Source of the DNA: PWPR01 sp964497955
Lineage (GTDB): Bacteria > Bacillota > UBA994 > PWPR01
Reading direction: 5' to 3'
Assembly (NCBI GenBank): GCA_964497955.1
Contig: CAZCFQ010000054.1
Coordinates: 1 to 12,468, forward strand
DNA length: 12,468 nucleotides
Position numbers and translations under genes: made by a program. A model generated the notes under the pieces. That model did not search any database. It was not told where the DNA came from and was given only the letters and a program-made list of their open reading frames with translations. Below are positions 1-7,122 of the stretch, in pieces. Numbering within the stretch: the stretch's first letter is position 1; each line of letters starts with the position of its first letter.

Positions 1-1244
1 GGAACAATATCAACTAATTTAACCTTGTTGCTATTTGTATTCTCTATTTTGTGATATGCACCTTTTGGGAAGTAAATGAAGTCATTACTTTCCATTAAAT
101 ACTGATCCTCTTTTGTTTTTGCTGTTAAATTGCCATTTACTAATATATAAAGATGTGAATTCTGATGATCTCTATTTTCAATAGATCCATTCTTTTCAAT
201 TTCTATCATTTTCATTGAAAGATTTGGCCAGGCTTCTCTATTTGAAATAATTAAATGTGCTCTAGCATTTTTAAATCCTTTTCTAAAAATGGTTTGTTTA
301 GAGTCATTAATATTACCAACTAAAACCTCTTTTTTTTCTCTTTTTGACACTGAAATTTTAATTACAGGTAGATCTAACCTATTTCGTAAAATCTCAAATA
401 TGCTTTCATTATCAACATTCCTAATATTTGGGAAGGCCTCTATGAAGTGTCTAAACTGATTAACTCTTTTTTTACTAAGTAAAGAATCATATCTATTTAT
501 TGCTTTATTAATAAAGATTTTCGTATCTTGTTTTACTTCTTCTAGATCCTCACTTATTTCATCTAAAAGCTGATCTAACTTATTATTATGAATAAAGTCT
601 TTTATATCAGGTAAATCTAAACTTATATCAGCTTTTTCAACTCTCGATCTTAATTCTTGTCCAGCAGCACTAACATCTTTAGTAAAGCTTTTAAGTCTGA
701 ATGCAAGATCAATACTTCTAGTGAAGTCAATAACAAAATAAATTAGAAATAAAATGCCAACGTATTCAAAAAAAGGACGTGGTAAACTAATACCTCGGTT
801 AAGTTGCAATCTATCTAAGAGAATATAAAAAATAGAACCTCCAACACCCCAATAAAGAGAAAACCTAATAGAAATAAACCCTGCAATATGATAATCCAAA
901 TCAGAATAATCCCACCAGCGTTGATTAAAAAGTTTCATTAAAATAAAGCCTACTATAAACTCTAAAAGTGTAGTCAAAATGGTAGTTGCTAAAAATAAGA
1001 GTGATATATTAAGTAAGTTAAATTTAAAAGGCACAAGGTTTAAAATATCAGTAGCGACAAATATCAAAACAATCCCCATACCATATATAGGGCAAAAAGG
1101 GCCATGTAAGAACCCTCTATTAACAAACTTTTTATTATGATAATACTTATAAAACACTTCTAATGACCAGCCAATAAAAGAAAAAATAGTAAAGTACCAA
1201 AATAAATCAAAACTTGTATATAAACCAAGACTAATATCTTCCAC
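1..1244 (-). CDS. CmpB-family (putative ABC transporter type IV) membrane protein with C-terminal cupin-like domain, partial at window edge
   Basis: A reading frame of 414 codons runs from a GTG start at 1242-1244 off the left edge, so the stop is not seen. GGGAGG at 1253-1258 lies 8 nt upstream and fixes the start. Residues 11-175 hold several hydrophobic segments and resemble the CmpB/DUF1113 family (PF06541): FIGWSLEVFYK near 23-33 and NRGFLHGPFCPIYG at 42-55 are typical. Residues about 180-260 are charged and helical, perhaps a coiled coil. From about 340 the protein looks like a cupin: a partial first motif with H360, H364 and G371, and a complete second motif, P393-x-G395-xx-H398-xxx-N402. 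CmpB proteins are usually short membrane proteins without this tail, and their function is poorly known. A ligand- or metal-sensing role for the tail is inference. The membrane-domain call is firm; the cupin call is motif-based. Confidence 0.8.
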   Translation of the reverse strand, partial: MEDISLGLYTSFDLFWYFTIFSFIGWSLEVFYKYYHNKKFVNRGFLHGPFCPIYGMGIVLIFVATDILNLVPFKFNLLNISLLFLATTILTTLLEFIVGFILMKLFNQRWWDYSDLDYHIAGFISIRFSLYWGVGGSIFYILLDRLQLNRGISLPRPFFEYVGILFLIYFVIDFTRSIDLAFRLKSFTKDVSAAGQELRSRVEKADISLDLPDIKDFIHNNKLDQLLDEISEDLEEVKQDTKIFINKAINRYDSLLSKKRVNQFRHFIEAFPNIRNVDNESIFEILRNRLDLPVIKISVSKREKKEVLVGNINDSKQTIFRKGFKNARAHLIISNREAWPNLSMKMIEIEKNGSIENRDHQNSHLYILVNGNLTAKTKEDQYLMESNDFIYFPKGAYHKIENTNSNKVKLVDIV

Positions 1245-1252
1245 TTTGTTTA

Positions 1253-1273
1253 CCTCCCAACATTTACATTATA
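1253..1273 (-). promoter_or_regulatory. -10 element and Shine-Dalgarno of the CmpB-cupin gene
   Basis: On the minus strand a perfect TATAAT (1268-1273) is followed closely by GGGAGG (1253-1258). The expected transcript start near 1261 gives a very short leader. No good -35 is visible; TTTAGT at 1290-1295, 16 nt upstream, is a weak match. The promoter call is moderate and the ribosome binding site call is strong. Confidence 0.5.
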
Positions 1274-1332
1274 CCTTATATAAAGAAAAACTAAATTAAT
1301 TAACAAATTTGTAAGTGGTTATATATATTCAA

Positions 1333-1361
1333 TTGACTGCATTACTTTACTTTGCTACAAT
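1333..1361 (+). promoter_or_regulatory. Sigma-A-type promoter of the nucleoside-salvage operon
   Basis: TTGACT (1333-1338) and TACAAT (1356-1361) are separated by exactly 17 nt. TGC immediately before the -10 gives an extended -10. The predicted transcript start, near 1368, falls inside the first LacI-type operator core, so a bound repressor would block initiation. This is the only convincing promoter seen upstream of the ten-gene run. Confidence 0.8.
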
Positions 1362-1393
1362 TAGGTAAACGTTTTAGTAAAACGTTTTACTAA
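1362..1393 (+). promoter_or_regulatory. Tandem LacI-family operators, one a perfect 20-bp palindrome
   Basis: TTAGTAAAACGTTTTACTAA at 1374-1393 is a perfect inverted repeat centred on CG, the typical LacI/RbsR/CcpA-type operator form. A second, imperfect core, GTAAACGTTTTA (1365-1376), sits directly upstream, with the two CG centres 13 bp apart. Both lie just downstream of the -10 and just before the first gene, which encodes a LacI-family protein, so autorepression of the operon is likely. A catabolite-responsive element bound by CcpA is an alternative, because cre sites share the AACGTT core. Confidence 0.85.
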
Positions 1394-1413
1394 GGAAAGG
1401 GGGAGAGAATATA
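1394..1413 (+). promoter_or_regulatory. Shine-Dalgarno and apparent AUA start codon of the repressor gene
   Basis: A purine run with GGGGGAG at 1399-1405 is followed 5 nt later by ATA (1411-1413), exactly where homologous LacI proteins have their initiator Met before a sequence like A-I-T-I-K-D-I-A. An in-frame stop lies at 1378-1380. No ATG, GTG or TTG occurs in frame between it and TTG at 1564, which lies beyond the DNA-binding domain. Confidence 0.65.
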
Positions 1414-2412
1414 GCTATAACTATTAAAGACATTGCAAAAAAAGCAAAAGTTTCAACTACAACTGTTTCCAAAGTTATTAATAAGAAAGATGACAATATT
1501 GGAGAAGACACTAAAAAGAGAGTTAAAAAAATTATTAAAGAATATAACTATACCCCTAATAGATTGGCTAGGTCTTTGGTAACAAAAAAAACTCAAACAA
1601 TTGGTTTAATAATCCCAGATGTTAGGAACCCCTTTTTTACTGACTTAGTAAGAAGTGTTGAAGATGTAGCTGAAAGATGTGGATATAATGTTTTCTTTTG
1701 CAATACTGATGAAAGTTTAAAAAAAGAGATAAAAAGTATAAATGCAATGGTAGAAAGACAAGTTGAGGGTTTAGTAATTGTCCCTGCATCAAACAAAGAT
1801 TGTGATGATAATAAAAGACTTGAAACAAATGTGCCTATTGTAGTAATTGATAGAGATGCTAATTACAAGAAAGTTATAGGTAAGGTTTTAAGTGACAATT
1901 ATCAAGGTGCATACAAAGCTACAAAACATCTCATTGAACTTGGTCATAAAAAAATTGCATTTATATCAGGTCCAATTGAAATCAAACCTTCAATTGAGAG
2001 AAAACAAGGGTTTTTAGATTCATGTAAAGACAATGGGGTTTTAGTAACAGATGAAAACATATGGATTGGATCTTTTACTGTCGATTTTGGAAAAGAGATT
2101 ATAAAGAAAGTAGGCAGTAAGTTTAGTGCGTTTTTCTGTGGTAATGACCTTATAGCAGCAGGAGCAATACAAGGGTTAAGAGAAGATAATTTATTGGTAC
2201 CTAAAGATGTTTCAATTGTAGGTTTTGATGATATACCACTGGCAAATATTTTAACACCTACACTAACTACCGTTAGACAAGATTCATATAGGATAGGTTT
2301 AGAAGCAGCAGAAATTTTAATTAAATATCTCAATAATCCAAAACTGAAAAGTAAAACTATAACATTAACAACTGATTTGATTAAAAGAGATTCTGTTGGG
2401 AAGGTTGACTGA
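1411..2412 (+). CDS. LacI family transcriptional regulator (RbsR-like), apparent AUA start
   Basis: This 333-residue protein has the usual length of the LacI/GalR family. Residues 5-60 form the helix-turn-helix and hinge region: TIKDIAKKAKVSTTTVSKVI at 4-23, then TPNRLARSL at 48-56. The sugar-binding-protein-like effector domain follows, starting TIGLIIPDVRNPFF, with VSIVGFDDIPLA near the C-terminus. The first codon appears to be ATA; a TTG start at 1564 would remove the whole DNA-binding domain while its coding sequence stays intact upstream, so I extended the gene. Palindromic operators lie immediately upstream, and the ribokinase ATG comes one base after the stop. Ribose or a related sugar is the likely effector, by analogy with RbsR next to rbsK; the ligand is inference. 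The family call is near certain; the exact start is less so. Confidence 0.92.
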   Translation: MAITIKDIAKKAKVSTTTVSKVINKKDDNIGEDTKKRVKKIIKEYNYTPNRLARSLVTKKTQTIGLIIPDVRNPFFTDLVRSVEDVAERCGYNVFFCNTDESLKKEIKSINAMVERQVEGLVIVPASNKDCDDNKRLETNVPIVVIDRDANYKKVIGKVLSDNYQGAYKATKHLIELGHKKIAFISGPIEIKPSIERKQGFLDSCKDNGVLVTDENIWIGSFTVDFGKEIIKKVGSKFSAFFCGNDLIAAGAIQGLREDNLLVPKDVSIVGFDDIPLANILTPTLTTVRQDSYRIGLEAAEILIKYLNNPKLKSKTITLTTDLIKRDSVGKVD

Positions 2413-2413
2413 G

Positions 2414-3352
2414 ATGGAGAAAGTTGTGGTAATTGGCAGTATTAATCAAGATATAATTTTTGAACTAGATAGAATCCCTAGTATGGGAGAAACACTTTTA
2501 GCAGATAAAAGTACCTATATGTATGGAGGAAAAGGAGCTAATCAAGCGATAAGCTGTTCAAAATTAGGGGTTAAAACTGCAATGATTGGAAAAGTTGGCA
2601 ACGATGTTTTTGGCAAAAATTATCTTAATAATTTTTCTGAGTTTGATATAGATACTTCAGGTGTGATTGTTAGTGAAAGTGAGAAGACTGGATTAGCAGC
2701 GATTTGTGTTGATAGAAATGCAAACAATTCGATTGTAGTATCCAAAAATGCTAACGATACCCTTAAACCCGAAGAAGTACTAGCTAATAATTTAGAAAAC
2801 TCAGAATATATACTTCTGCAAAATGAAATACCTTTGGATACAAATTTGAGTATCATTACAACCACAAGCAAAAAAATTATATATGATCCAGCTCCTGCTA
2901 AAGAAATTGATAAAAAGTTTTTAGATAAAATATATGCAATTACACCAAATGAAAAAGAAGTTAAGAATATTCTAAATAACAGTAATGATTCAATTTATCA
3001 AAGTGGGATAAAGCTTAATCAATTAGGAGTTAAGCATGTGTTAATAACAAGAGGAGAACGTGGAGTGTGGTACTTTACTCAAGGTAGGGCATATTCTTTT
3101 AATGCATATCAAGTAAACTCAGTAGATACTACTGGTGCAGGAGATACTTTTAATGGAGCGTTGGCTGCATATTTATCTAAAGGTTATGATATGGAAGTTG
3201 CAATTAGTTGCGCTCAAGGTGCAGCTGCTTTGAGTACAAAAAAGGTTGGTGCACAATCAGCAATGCCAACACAAGAAGAGTTAGAGATGTTTATTGCTGA
3301 TTATGGAATTATACATAAACAAATCTTACAACAAGATGGGGGAGAAAAATGA
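2414..3352 (+). CDS. rbsK: Ribokinase (PfkB family)
   Basis: Ribokinase uses ATP to phosphorylate ribose to ribose-5-phosphate in the cytoplasm. The 312-residue protein has the normal family length. It shows the N-terminal substrate region GSINQD (8-13), the PfkB signature GGKGANQA (38-45), a PNEKE motif in the middle, and the anion-hole/catalytic motif DTTGAGDTFNG with the catalytic base at about D244. I chose ATG 2414 because GGGAAGG (2398-2404) lies 9 nt upstream and the previous stop ends at 2412; a TTG at 2396 in the same frame would overlap the repressor gene and lacks that support. The stop overlaps the next ATG (ATGA). With a nucleoside hydrolase in the same operon, free ribose is the expected substrate; deoxyribose or another pentose cannot be excluded. 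Confidence 0.93.
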   Translation: MEKVVVIGSINQDIIFELDRIPSMGETLLADKSTYMYGGKGANQAISCSKLGVKTAMIGKVGNDVFGKNYLNNFSEFDIDTSGVIVSESEKTGLAAICVDRNANNSIVVSKNANDTLKPEEVLANNLENSEYILLQNEIPLDTNLSIITTTSKKIIYDPAPAKEIDKKFLDKIYAITPNEKEVKNILNNSNDSIYQSGIKLNQLGVKHVLITRGERGVWYFTQGRAYSFNAYQVNSVDTTGAGDTFNGALAAYLSKGYDMEVAISCAQGAAALSTKKVGAQSAMPTQEELEMFIADYGIIHKQILQQDGGEK

Positions 3353-4467
3353 AAAAGAAGTTTTTAGTTTCACTCGTGATTGCTTTATTACTTTTTAGTG
3401 TGTTTGGATGTACACCAGAAGCACAAGATCCAGTAGATGGAGATGAAGGTGCTGATGATGATGGGCTTAGAGTAATATTACTAATCCCAGGCGAATTAGG
3501 AGACAAATCGTTTTTTGATGCAGCCAATAATGGAATGGTCTTACTAGAAGAAGAGTTAGGTGCAGAAATTAAGGTAGTAGAAATGGGAACAGAGAGTACA
3601 GATTGGGAACCAAACTTTTTAGATGCTATTGAAGGCGGATATGATGTTATCATTTCAGGAAATGATACAACAGAGCTTATGAATGAATTAGCTGCTGATT
3701 ATCCAGATCAAAGTTTCATAAACTTCGATACATCTGTAACGGAGAATCAACCAGATAATGTATATGCAATGTTTTATTCTACAAATGACTTATCATTTAT
3801 GGCTGGAGCAGCAGCAGCTTTGATAACTAATTCAGATATGGAATTAGCAAATGAAGAAAAAATAGTTGGATTCTTAGGTGGAATGGATATTCCAGGAATT
3901 AATGACTTTTTAGTTGGCTACATTGAAGGAGCTCAATATGTAGATCCAGAGGTTAAAATGTTCATTTCATATGCTGGAGATTTTGGAGATCCTGCTAAAG
4001 GTAAAGAATTAGCATTAATTCAATACAATTCAGGAGCAGATGTAAGTTTCAACGTAGCTGGCGGAACAGGCCTTGGCCTATTAGATGCAGCTTATGAAAC
4101 AGATAAATATGCAATTGGAGTAGACAGTGATCAAGCTATGCTATTTGCTGATAGTGAGCCAGAAAAAGCAGAACATATTGTCACATCAGCAGTTAAGTAT
4201 ATAGATCAAGCAATCTTAAGAGCAGTAGAACAACACCAAGAGGGAACTCTTCCTTATGGAACTCATGAAACACTTGGAGTTGCAGAAGGTGGAGTAGGTT
4301 TGGCTAAGAATTCTTATTATCAAGAATTGTTAACAGAAGAGATCAAAAATGAATTAGATTCAATAGAGCAACTCTTAGTTGATGGTGAAATTACTGTTAG
4401 TTCAGCTTTTGGAATGTCTAGTGAAGAAATTAATGAAATTAGAGATTCTGTGAGTTTAGAAAACTAA
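3349..4467 (+). CDS. BMP family lipoprotein, nucleoside-binding component of ABC transporter
   Basis: This 372-residue protein begins with a lipoprotein signal peptide: a KKK n-region, a hydrophobic core, and a lipobox V-F-G-C with the acylated cysteine at residue 21. A very acidic linker follows (about 22-38). The mature part matches the basic membrane protein (BMP/Med) family: GELGDKSFFDAANNGM near 46-61, a GYDVIISGNDTTE region, FINFDTSV, a GFLGGMDIPGINDFLVGYIEGA stretch, and YAIGVDSDQ. Characterised relatives such as NupN of Bacillus subtilis and BmpA of Lactococcus bind nucleosides, so it probably presents nucleosides to the downstream permeases at the outer face of the membrane. GGGGGAG at 3338-3344 precedes the ATG, which overlaps the ribokinase stop by 4 nt. 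The residue at -2 of the lipobox (Phe) is slightly unusual. Confidence 0.93.
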   Translation: MKKKFLVSLVIALLLFSVFGCTPEAQDPVDGDEGADDDGLRVILLIPGELGDKSFFDAANNGMVLLEEELGAEIKVVEMGTESTDWEPNFLDAIEGGYDVIISGNDTTELMNELAADYPDQSFINFDTSVTENQPDNVYAMFYSTNDLSFMAGAAAALITNSDMELANEEKIVGFLGGMDIPGINDFLVGYIEGAQYVDPEVKMFISYAGDFGDPAKGKELALIQYNSGADVSFNVAGGTGLGLLDAAYETDKYAIGVDSDQAMLFADSEPEKAEHIVTSAVKYIDQAILRAVEQHQEGTLPYGTHETLGVAEGGVGLAKNSYYQELLTEEIKNELDSIEQLLVDGEITVSSAFGMSSEEINEIRDSVSLEN

Positions 4468-4477
4468 AAAAGATTGC

Positions 4478-4512
4478 CAATATATCGCTAGAATAATTCT
4501 AGCGATATATTG
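4478..4512 (+). terminator. Long perfect hairpin between lipoprotein and ATPase genes (partial terminator or mRNA-stabilising element)
   Basis: A 35-nt sequence forms a 17-bp perfect inverted repeat around a single central base, with CTAGAAT and ATTCTAG at its centre. It begins 11 nt after the lipoprotein stop and is followed by ATTTTCTT, a weak U-tract. The ATPase gene has its own AAGGAG at 4525-4530, 9 nt before its ATG. No promoter is evident after the hairpin. It most likely lets some transcription through and raises the level of binding-protein mRNA over downstream genes, a common arrangement in ABC importer operons. That function is inference; the hairpin itself is certain. Confidence 0.7.
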
Positions 4513-4538
4513 ATTTTCTTACCCAAGGAGTATATATA

Positions 4539-6089
4539 ATGAATAAACCTATATTAGAGTTAAAAAATATTACAAAAGTTTATCCTGGAGGGGTCATTGC
4601 TAACAAAAATGTTAGTTTTGATTTATATGAGAATGAGATCCATGCTCTAGTTGGTGAAAATGGGGCAGGTAAATCAACATTGATGAAGATTCTTTTTGGG
4701 ATGGAAGATGCAAACAGTGGTGAAATATATTTAAATAATAAAAAAGTTGAGATCAGTGATCCAAACCATGCAATAGATCTTGGTATTGGAATGGTACATC
4801 AACACTTTATGTTAGTACCTTCTTTTAGTGTAACAGAAAATTTACAACTAGGAATGGAGCCAACTAAAGGAATATTCATTGATAAAAAAAAGGCAAAAGA
4901 AATAACACTTAATTTAGCAAAAAAATATAACTTCCAACTAGATCCAGATGCAAAAGTTAGTCAAATAAATGTAGCAATGAAGCAAAAAGTAGAAATACTC
5001 AAAGTGTTGTTAAGAGGAGCAAGAATTTTAATATTAGATGAACCAACTGCAGTTTTAACACCTCAAGAAACAAAAGAACTCTTTTCTCAACTAAGATTAC
5101 TAAAAGAAAATGGTCACAGCATAATATTTATTTCACATAAACTTAAAGAAGTTAAAGAAATTAGTGATAGAGTTAGTGTTTTAAGAGATGGCCAGATGGT
5201 TAAAACAATAAAAACTTTGGATGTAAGTCAAAGAGAAATATCAAAACTTATGGTAGGAAGAGACATCCCAAAATGGGAAATGGATCACAAATACCAATTT
5301 AGTAAACCAATTTTTCAAGTAAGAAACTTGACATATAAGGTGGATGAAAAAAAGGTGCTTAATAATTTAAGTTTTGATGTAAATAAAGGTCAAATTTTGG
5401 GCATTGCAGGAGTTGAAGGTAATGGCCAAGTTGAACTAGTTAAATTGATAACAAAATCTCTAGCTATAAATAGTGGGGATGTTTTAATAAATGATAAATC
5501 AATTAAAAACCTAAGTATAGGGGATTTAAGAAAAGAAGGACTTTCATATATCCCAGAAGATAGAATGCAAAAAGGAGTTGCATCAGAAGCTTCAGTAGAA
5601 GAAAATATTGTAGCTGATAAAATAGTGTTGAATGAGTTTAGTAAAAATATATTTCTTAAAACTAAAGACATAACAGCTTTTGCAAAAGATTTAATAAATG
5701 AGTATAGCGTAAAAACTAATGGTCCTAAAGAAAAGGTTAAATCACTTTCTGGAGGCAACATCCAAAAAGTTGTGGTTGCAAGAGAAACTCATAAAAATAC
5801 AAAAGTATTAATAGCAGAACAACCTACTAGAGGCGTTGATATTGGATCGATTGAGTTTATTCATAATCAACTAATCAAGCTAAGAGATGAAGGCAAGGCA
5901 ATACTTTTGGTTTCAGCAGATTTAGAAGAGATTATGAAGTTAAGTGATCAAGTGGTAGTCATGTTTGAGGGTGAAATAGTTGCCTTTTATGATAACAATG
6001 TAGATTTGAGCGAAGAAAAACTAGGTCTTTCAATGCTTGGAATTGAAAAACAAAACGAAAGTGAGCTAAGGAGGGCTATAAATGAGTGA
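4539..6089 (+). CDS. Nucleoside ABC transporter ATP-binding protein (two fused ATPase domains)
   Basis: The 516-residue protein has two ABC ATPase domains in tandem, as in NupO/NupA and RbsA. The first has Walker A GENGAGKST at 39-47, a Q-loop in MVHQHFMLV, a degenerate signature region around VSQINVAMKQK, and Walker B ILILDEPT with D167 and E168. The second has a degenerate Walker A lacking the usual lysine (GVEGNGQVEL), an intact signature LSGGNIQK from 403, and a Walker B-like VLIAEQPTRGVD. This asymmetry is normal in the family. It energises uptake through the two permeases encoded next; the substrate, nucleosides, is inferred from the BMP lipoprotein and nucleoside hydrolase. It overlaps the first permease gene by 8 nt, which suggests translational coupling. 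Confidence 0.95.
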   Translation: MNKPILELKNITKVYPGGVIANKNVSFDLYENEIHALVGENGAGKSTLMKILFGMEDANSGEIYLNNKKVEISDPNHAIDLGIGMVHQHFMLVPSFSVTENLQLGMEPTKGIFIDKKKAKEITLNLAKKYNFQLDPDAKVSQINVAMKQKVEILKVLLRGARILILDEPTAVLTPQETKELFSQLRLLKENGHSIIFISHKLKEVKEISDRVSVLRDGQMVKTIKTLDVSQREISKLMVGRDIPKWEMDHKYQFSKPIFQVRNLTYKVDEKKVLNNLSFDVNKGQILGIAGVEGNGQVELVKLITKSLAINSGDVLINDKSIKNLSIGDLRKEGLSYIPEDRMQKGVASEASVEENIVADKIVLNEFSKNIFLKTKDITAFAKDLINEYSVKTNGPKEKVKSLSGGNIQKVVVARETHKNTKVLIAEQPTRGVDIGSIEFIHNQLIKLRDEGKAILLVSADLEEIMKLSDQVVVMFEGEIVAFYDNNVDLSEEKLGLSMLGIEKQNESELRRAINE

Positions 6090-7122
6090 TAAACAATTTC
6101 AATTACTTAGAACATTTGTAGCAATCGCTATAGCTTTAGTGTTAGCTTTTATTGTTACCATATTTGTTTCAGATGAGCCATTTGAAGCATTTAGTTTATT
6201 CATGTTTGGACCACTTAGAAACCTTAGATATATGGGTAATGTAGTTGAAGCTGCTATCCCACTTGCTTTTGCAGGGCTTGCTACATCAATTTTATTCTCT
6301 GCTAATCTTTTTAATCTGGGAAGTGAAGGCATATATTACGTCAGTGGATTAGTAGCAGCAGCAGTTGTAATCAAAAGTCAAATAAGTGGGGTTATGTTAC
6401 CAATTACTGCAATTATAATAGCAGGTATTGTTGGTATGATTCTATCTTTAATCCCAGGTTTTTTAAAAGCAAAATGGGATGTAAATGTATTGGTAACATC
6501 GTTAATGCTGAATAGTATATATTTTGGTTTTGGACTATATTATCTAAACTATTTTTTAAGAGATCCTAATATAAGTCAAATTGCTTCAGAACGATTTCCT
6601 GAAAATGCAAAATTGGCAAACATTTTAAGTGGGACAAGAATACATGCTGGATTAATTGTTTTAATTGCTTTTGCAATACTTGTTTATATATTTCTATTTA
6701 AAACAAAGTGGGGCTATGGGATTAGAATGTATGGTATGAACAATAATTTTGTTAAACATGTGGGAGGAAATCCTTTCTCACTAATTATGTTAGCTCATAT
6801 TTCAGCAGGTTTGGTAGCAGGTATTGGAGGAAGTGTAGAGGTTTTAGGAATGTATACAAGATTTAGATGGGCAGCTTTACCAGGTCTTGGCTTTGATGGA
6901 GCTTTAGTTGCAATGTTATCTAAGAATAAACCTTTTGCTTCGTTAGGTGCAGCACTTTTTTTAGCATATATTAGAATTGGAGCAGATTTGATGAGTAGAT
7001 TATCTGATGTGCCTTCAGAATTAGTAGCTTTTATTCAAGCACTAATAATTTTACTTATTTCAGCTGAAAGATTCCTCTTTTATTGGCGACAAAGAATGCT
7101 CTTAAAGGAGGCTAGGAACTAA
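6082..7122 (+). CDS. ABC transporter permease, BPD_transp_2 family, nucleoside type (NupP/NupB-like)
   Basis: This 346-residue integral membrane protein has many hydrophobic helices, from LRTFVAIAIALVLAFIVTIF near 9-28 to SELVAFIQALIILLISAERF near the end. Typical of the branched-chain/ribose/nucleoside permease family (PF02653) are the NLGSEGIYYVSGL stretch near 77-89 and the coupling-loop area WGYGIRMYGMNNNFVKHVGGN, which is followed by a hydrophobic ISAGLVAGIGGSVEVLG segment. The longer of two unlike permeases following a BMP lipoprotein and a fused ATPase is the standard order of nucleoside importers. AAGGAGG at 6068-6074 is 7 nt before the ATG, inside the end of the ATPase gene. The last base of its stop codon is the first base of the next start codon. 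Confidence 0.93.
   Translation: MSDKQFQLLRTFVAIAIALVLAFIVTIFVSDEPFEAFSLFMFGPLRNLRYMGNVVEAAIPLAFAGLATSILFSANLFNLGSEGIYYVSGLVAAAVVIKSQISGVMLPITAIIIAGIVGMILSLIPGFLKAKWDVNVLVTSLMLNSIYFGFGLYYLNYFLRDPNISQIASERFPENAKLANILSGTRIHAGLIVLIAFAILVYIFLFKTKWGYGIRMYGMNNNFVKHVGGNPFSLIMLAHISAGLVAGIGGSVEVLGMYTRFRWAALPGLGFDGALVAMLSKNKPFASLGAALFLAYIRIGADLMSRLSDVPSELVAFIQALIILLISAERFLFYWRQRMLLKEARN

Noticed and set aside
1245..1410. A purine riboswitch or other structured leader upstream of the operon
   Set aside because: The predicted leader is only about 43 nt and is filled by operators and the ribosome binding site. No aptamer-sized structure fits.
1593..2333. Minus-strand open frames inside the repressor gene
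   Set aside because: They are shadows of the plus-strand gene, without ribosome binding sites or recognisable protein features.
1564..2412. A shorter repressor gene starting at TTG 1564
   Set aside because: It removes the whole helix-turn-helix domain, whose coding sequence is intact in frame directly upstream and is preceded by a strong ribosome binding site.
2396..2413. Earlier TTG start for ribokinase
   Set aside because: It overlaps the repressor end and adds six residues before the conserved start. ATG 2414 has GGGAAGG at suitable spacing.
3309..3653. Minus-strand open frame of 114 codons over the lipoprotein gene start
   Set aside because: It is Ser/Pro/Thr-rich low-complexity translation of the complement of a real gene, with no family match.
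4478..4512. The hairpin as a full operon terminator, making two operons
   Set aside because: The U-tract is weak and interrupted, no promoter is visible before 4539, and the transporter would be split from its binding protein.
5390..5761. Minus-strand open frame of 123 codons inside the ATPase gene
   Set aside because: It lies wholly within the second ATPase domain, which has clear motifs on the plus strand.
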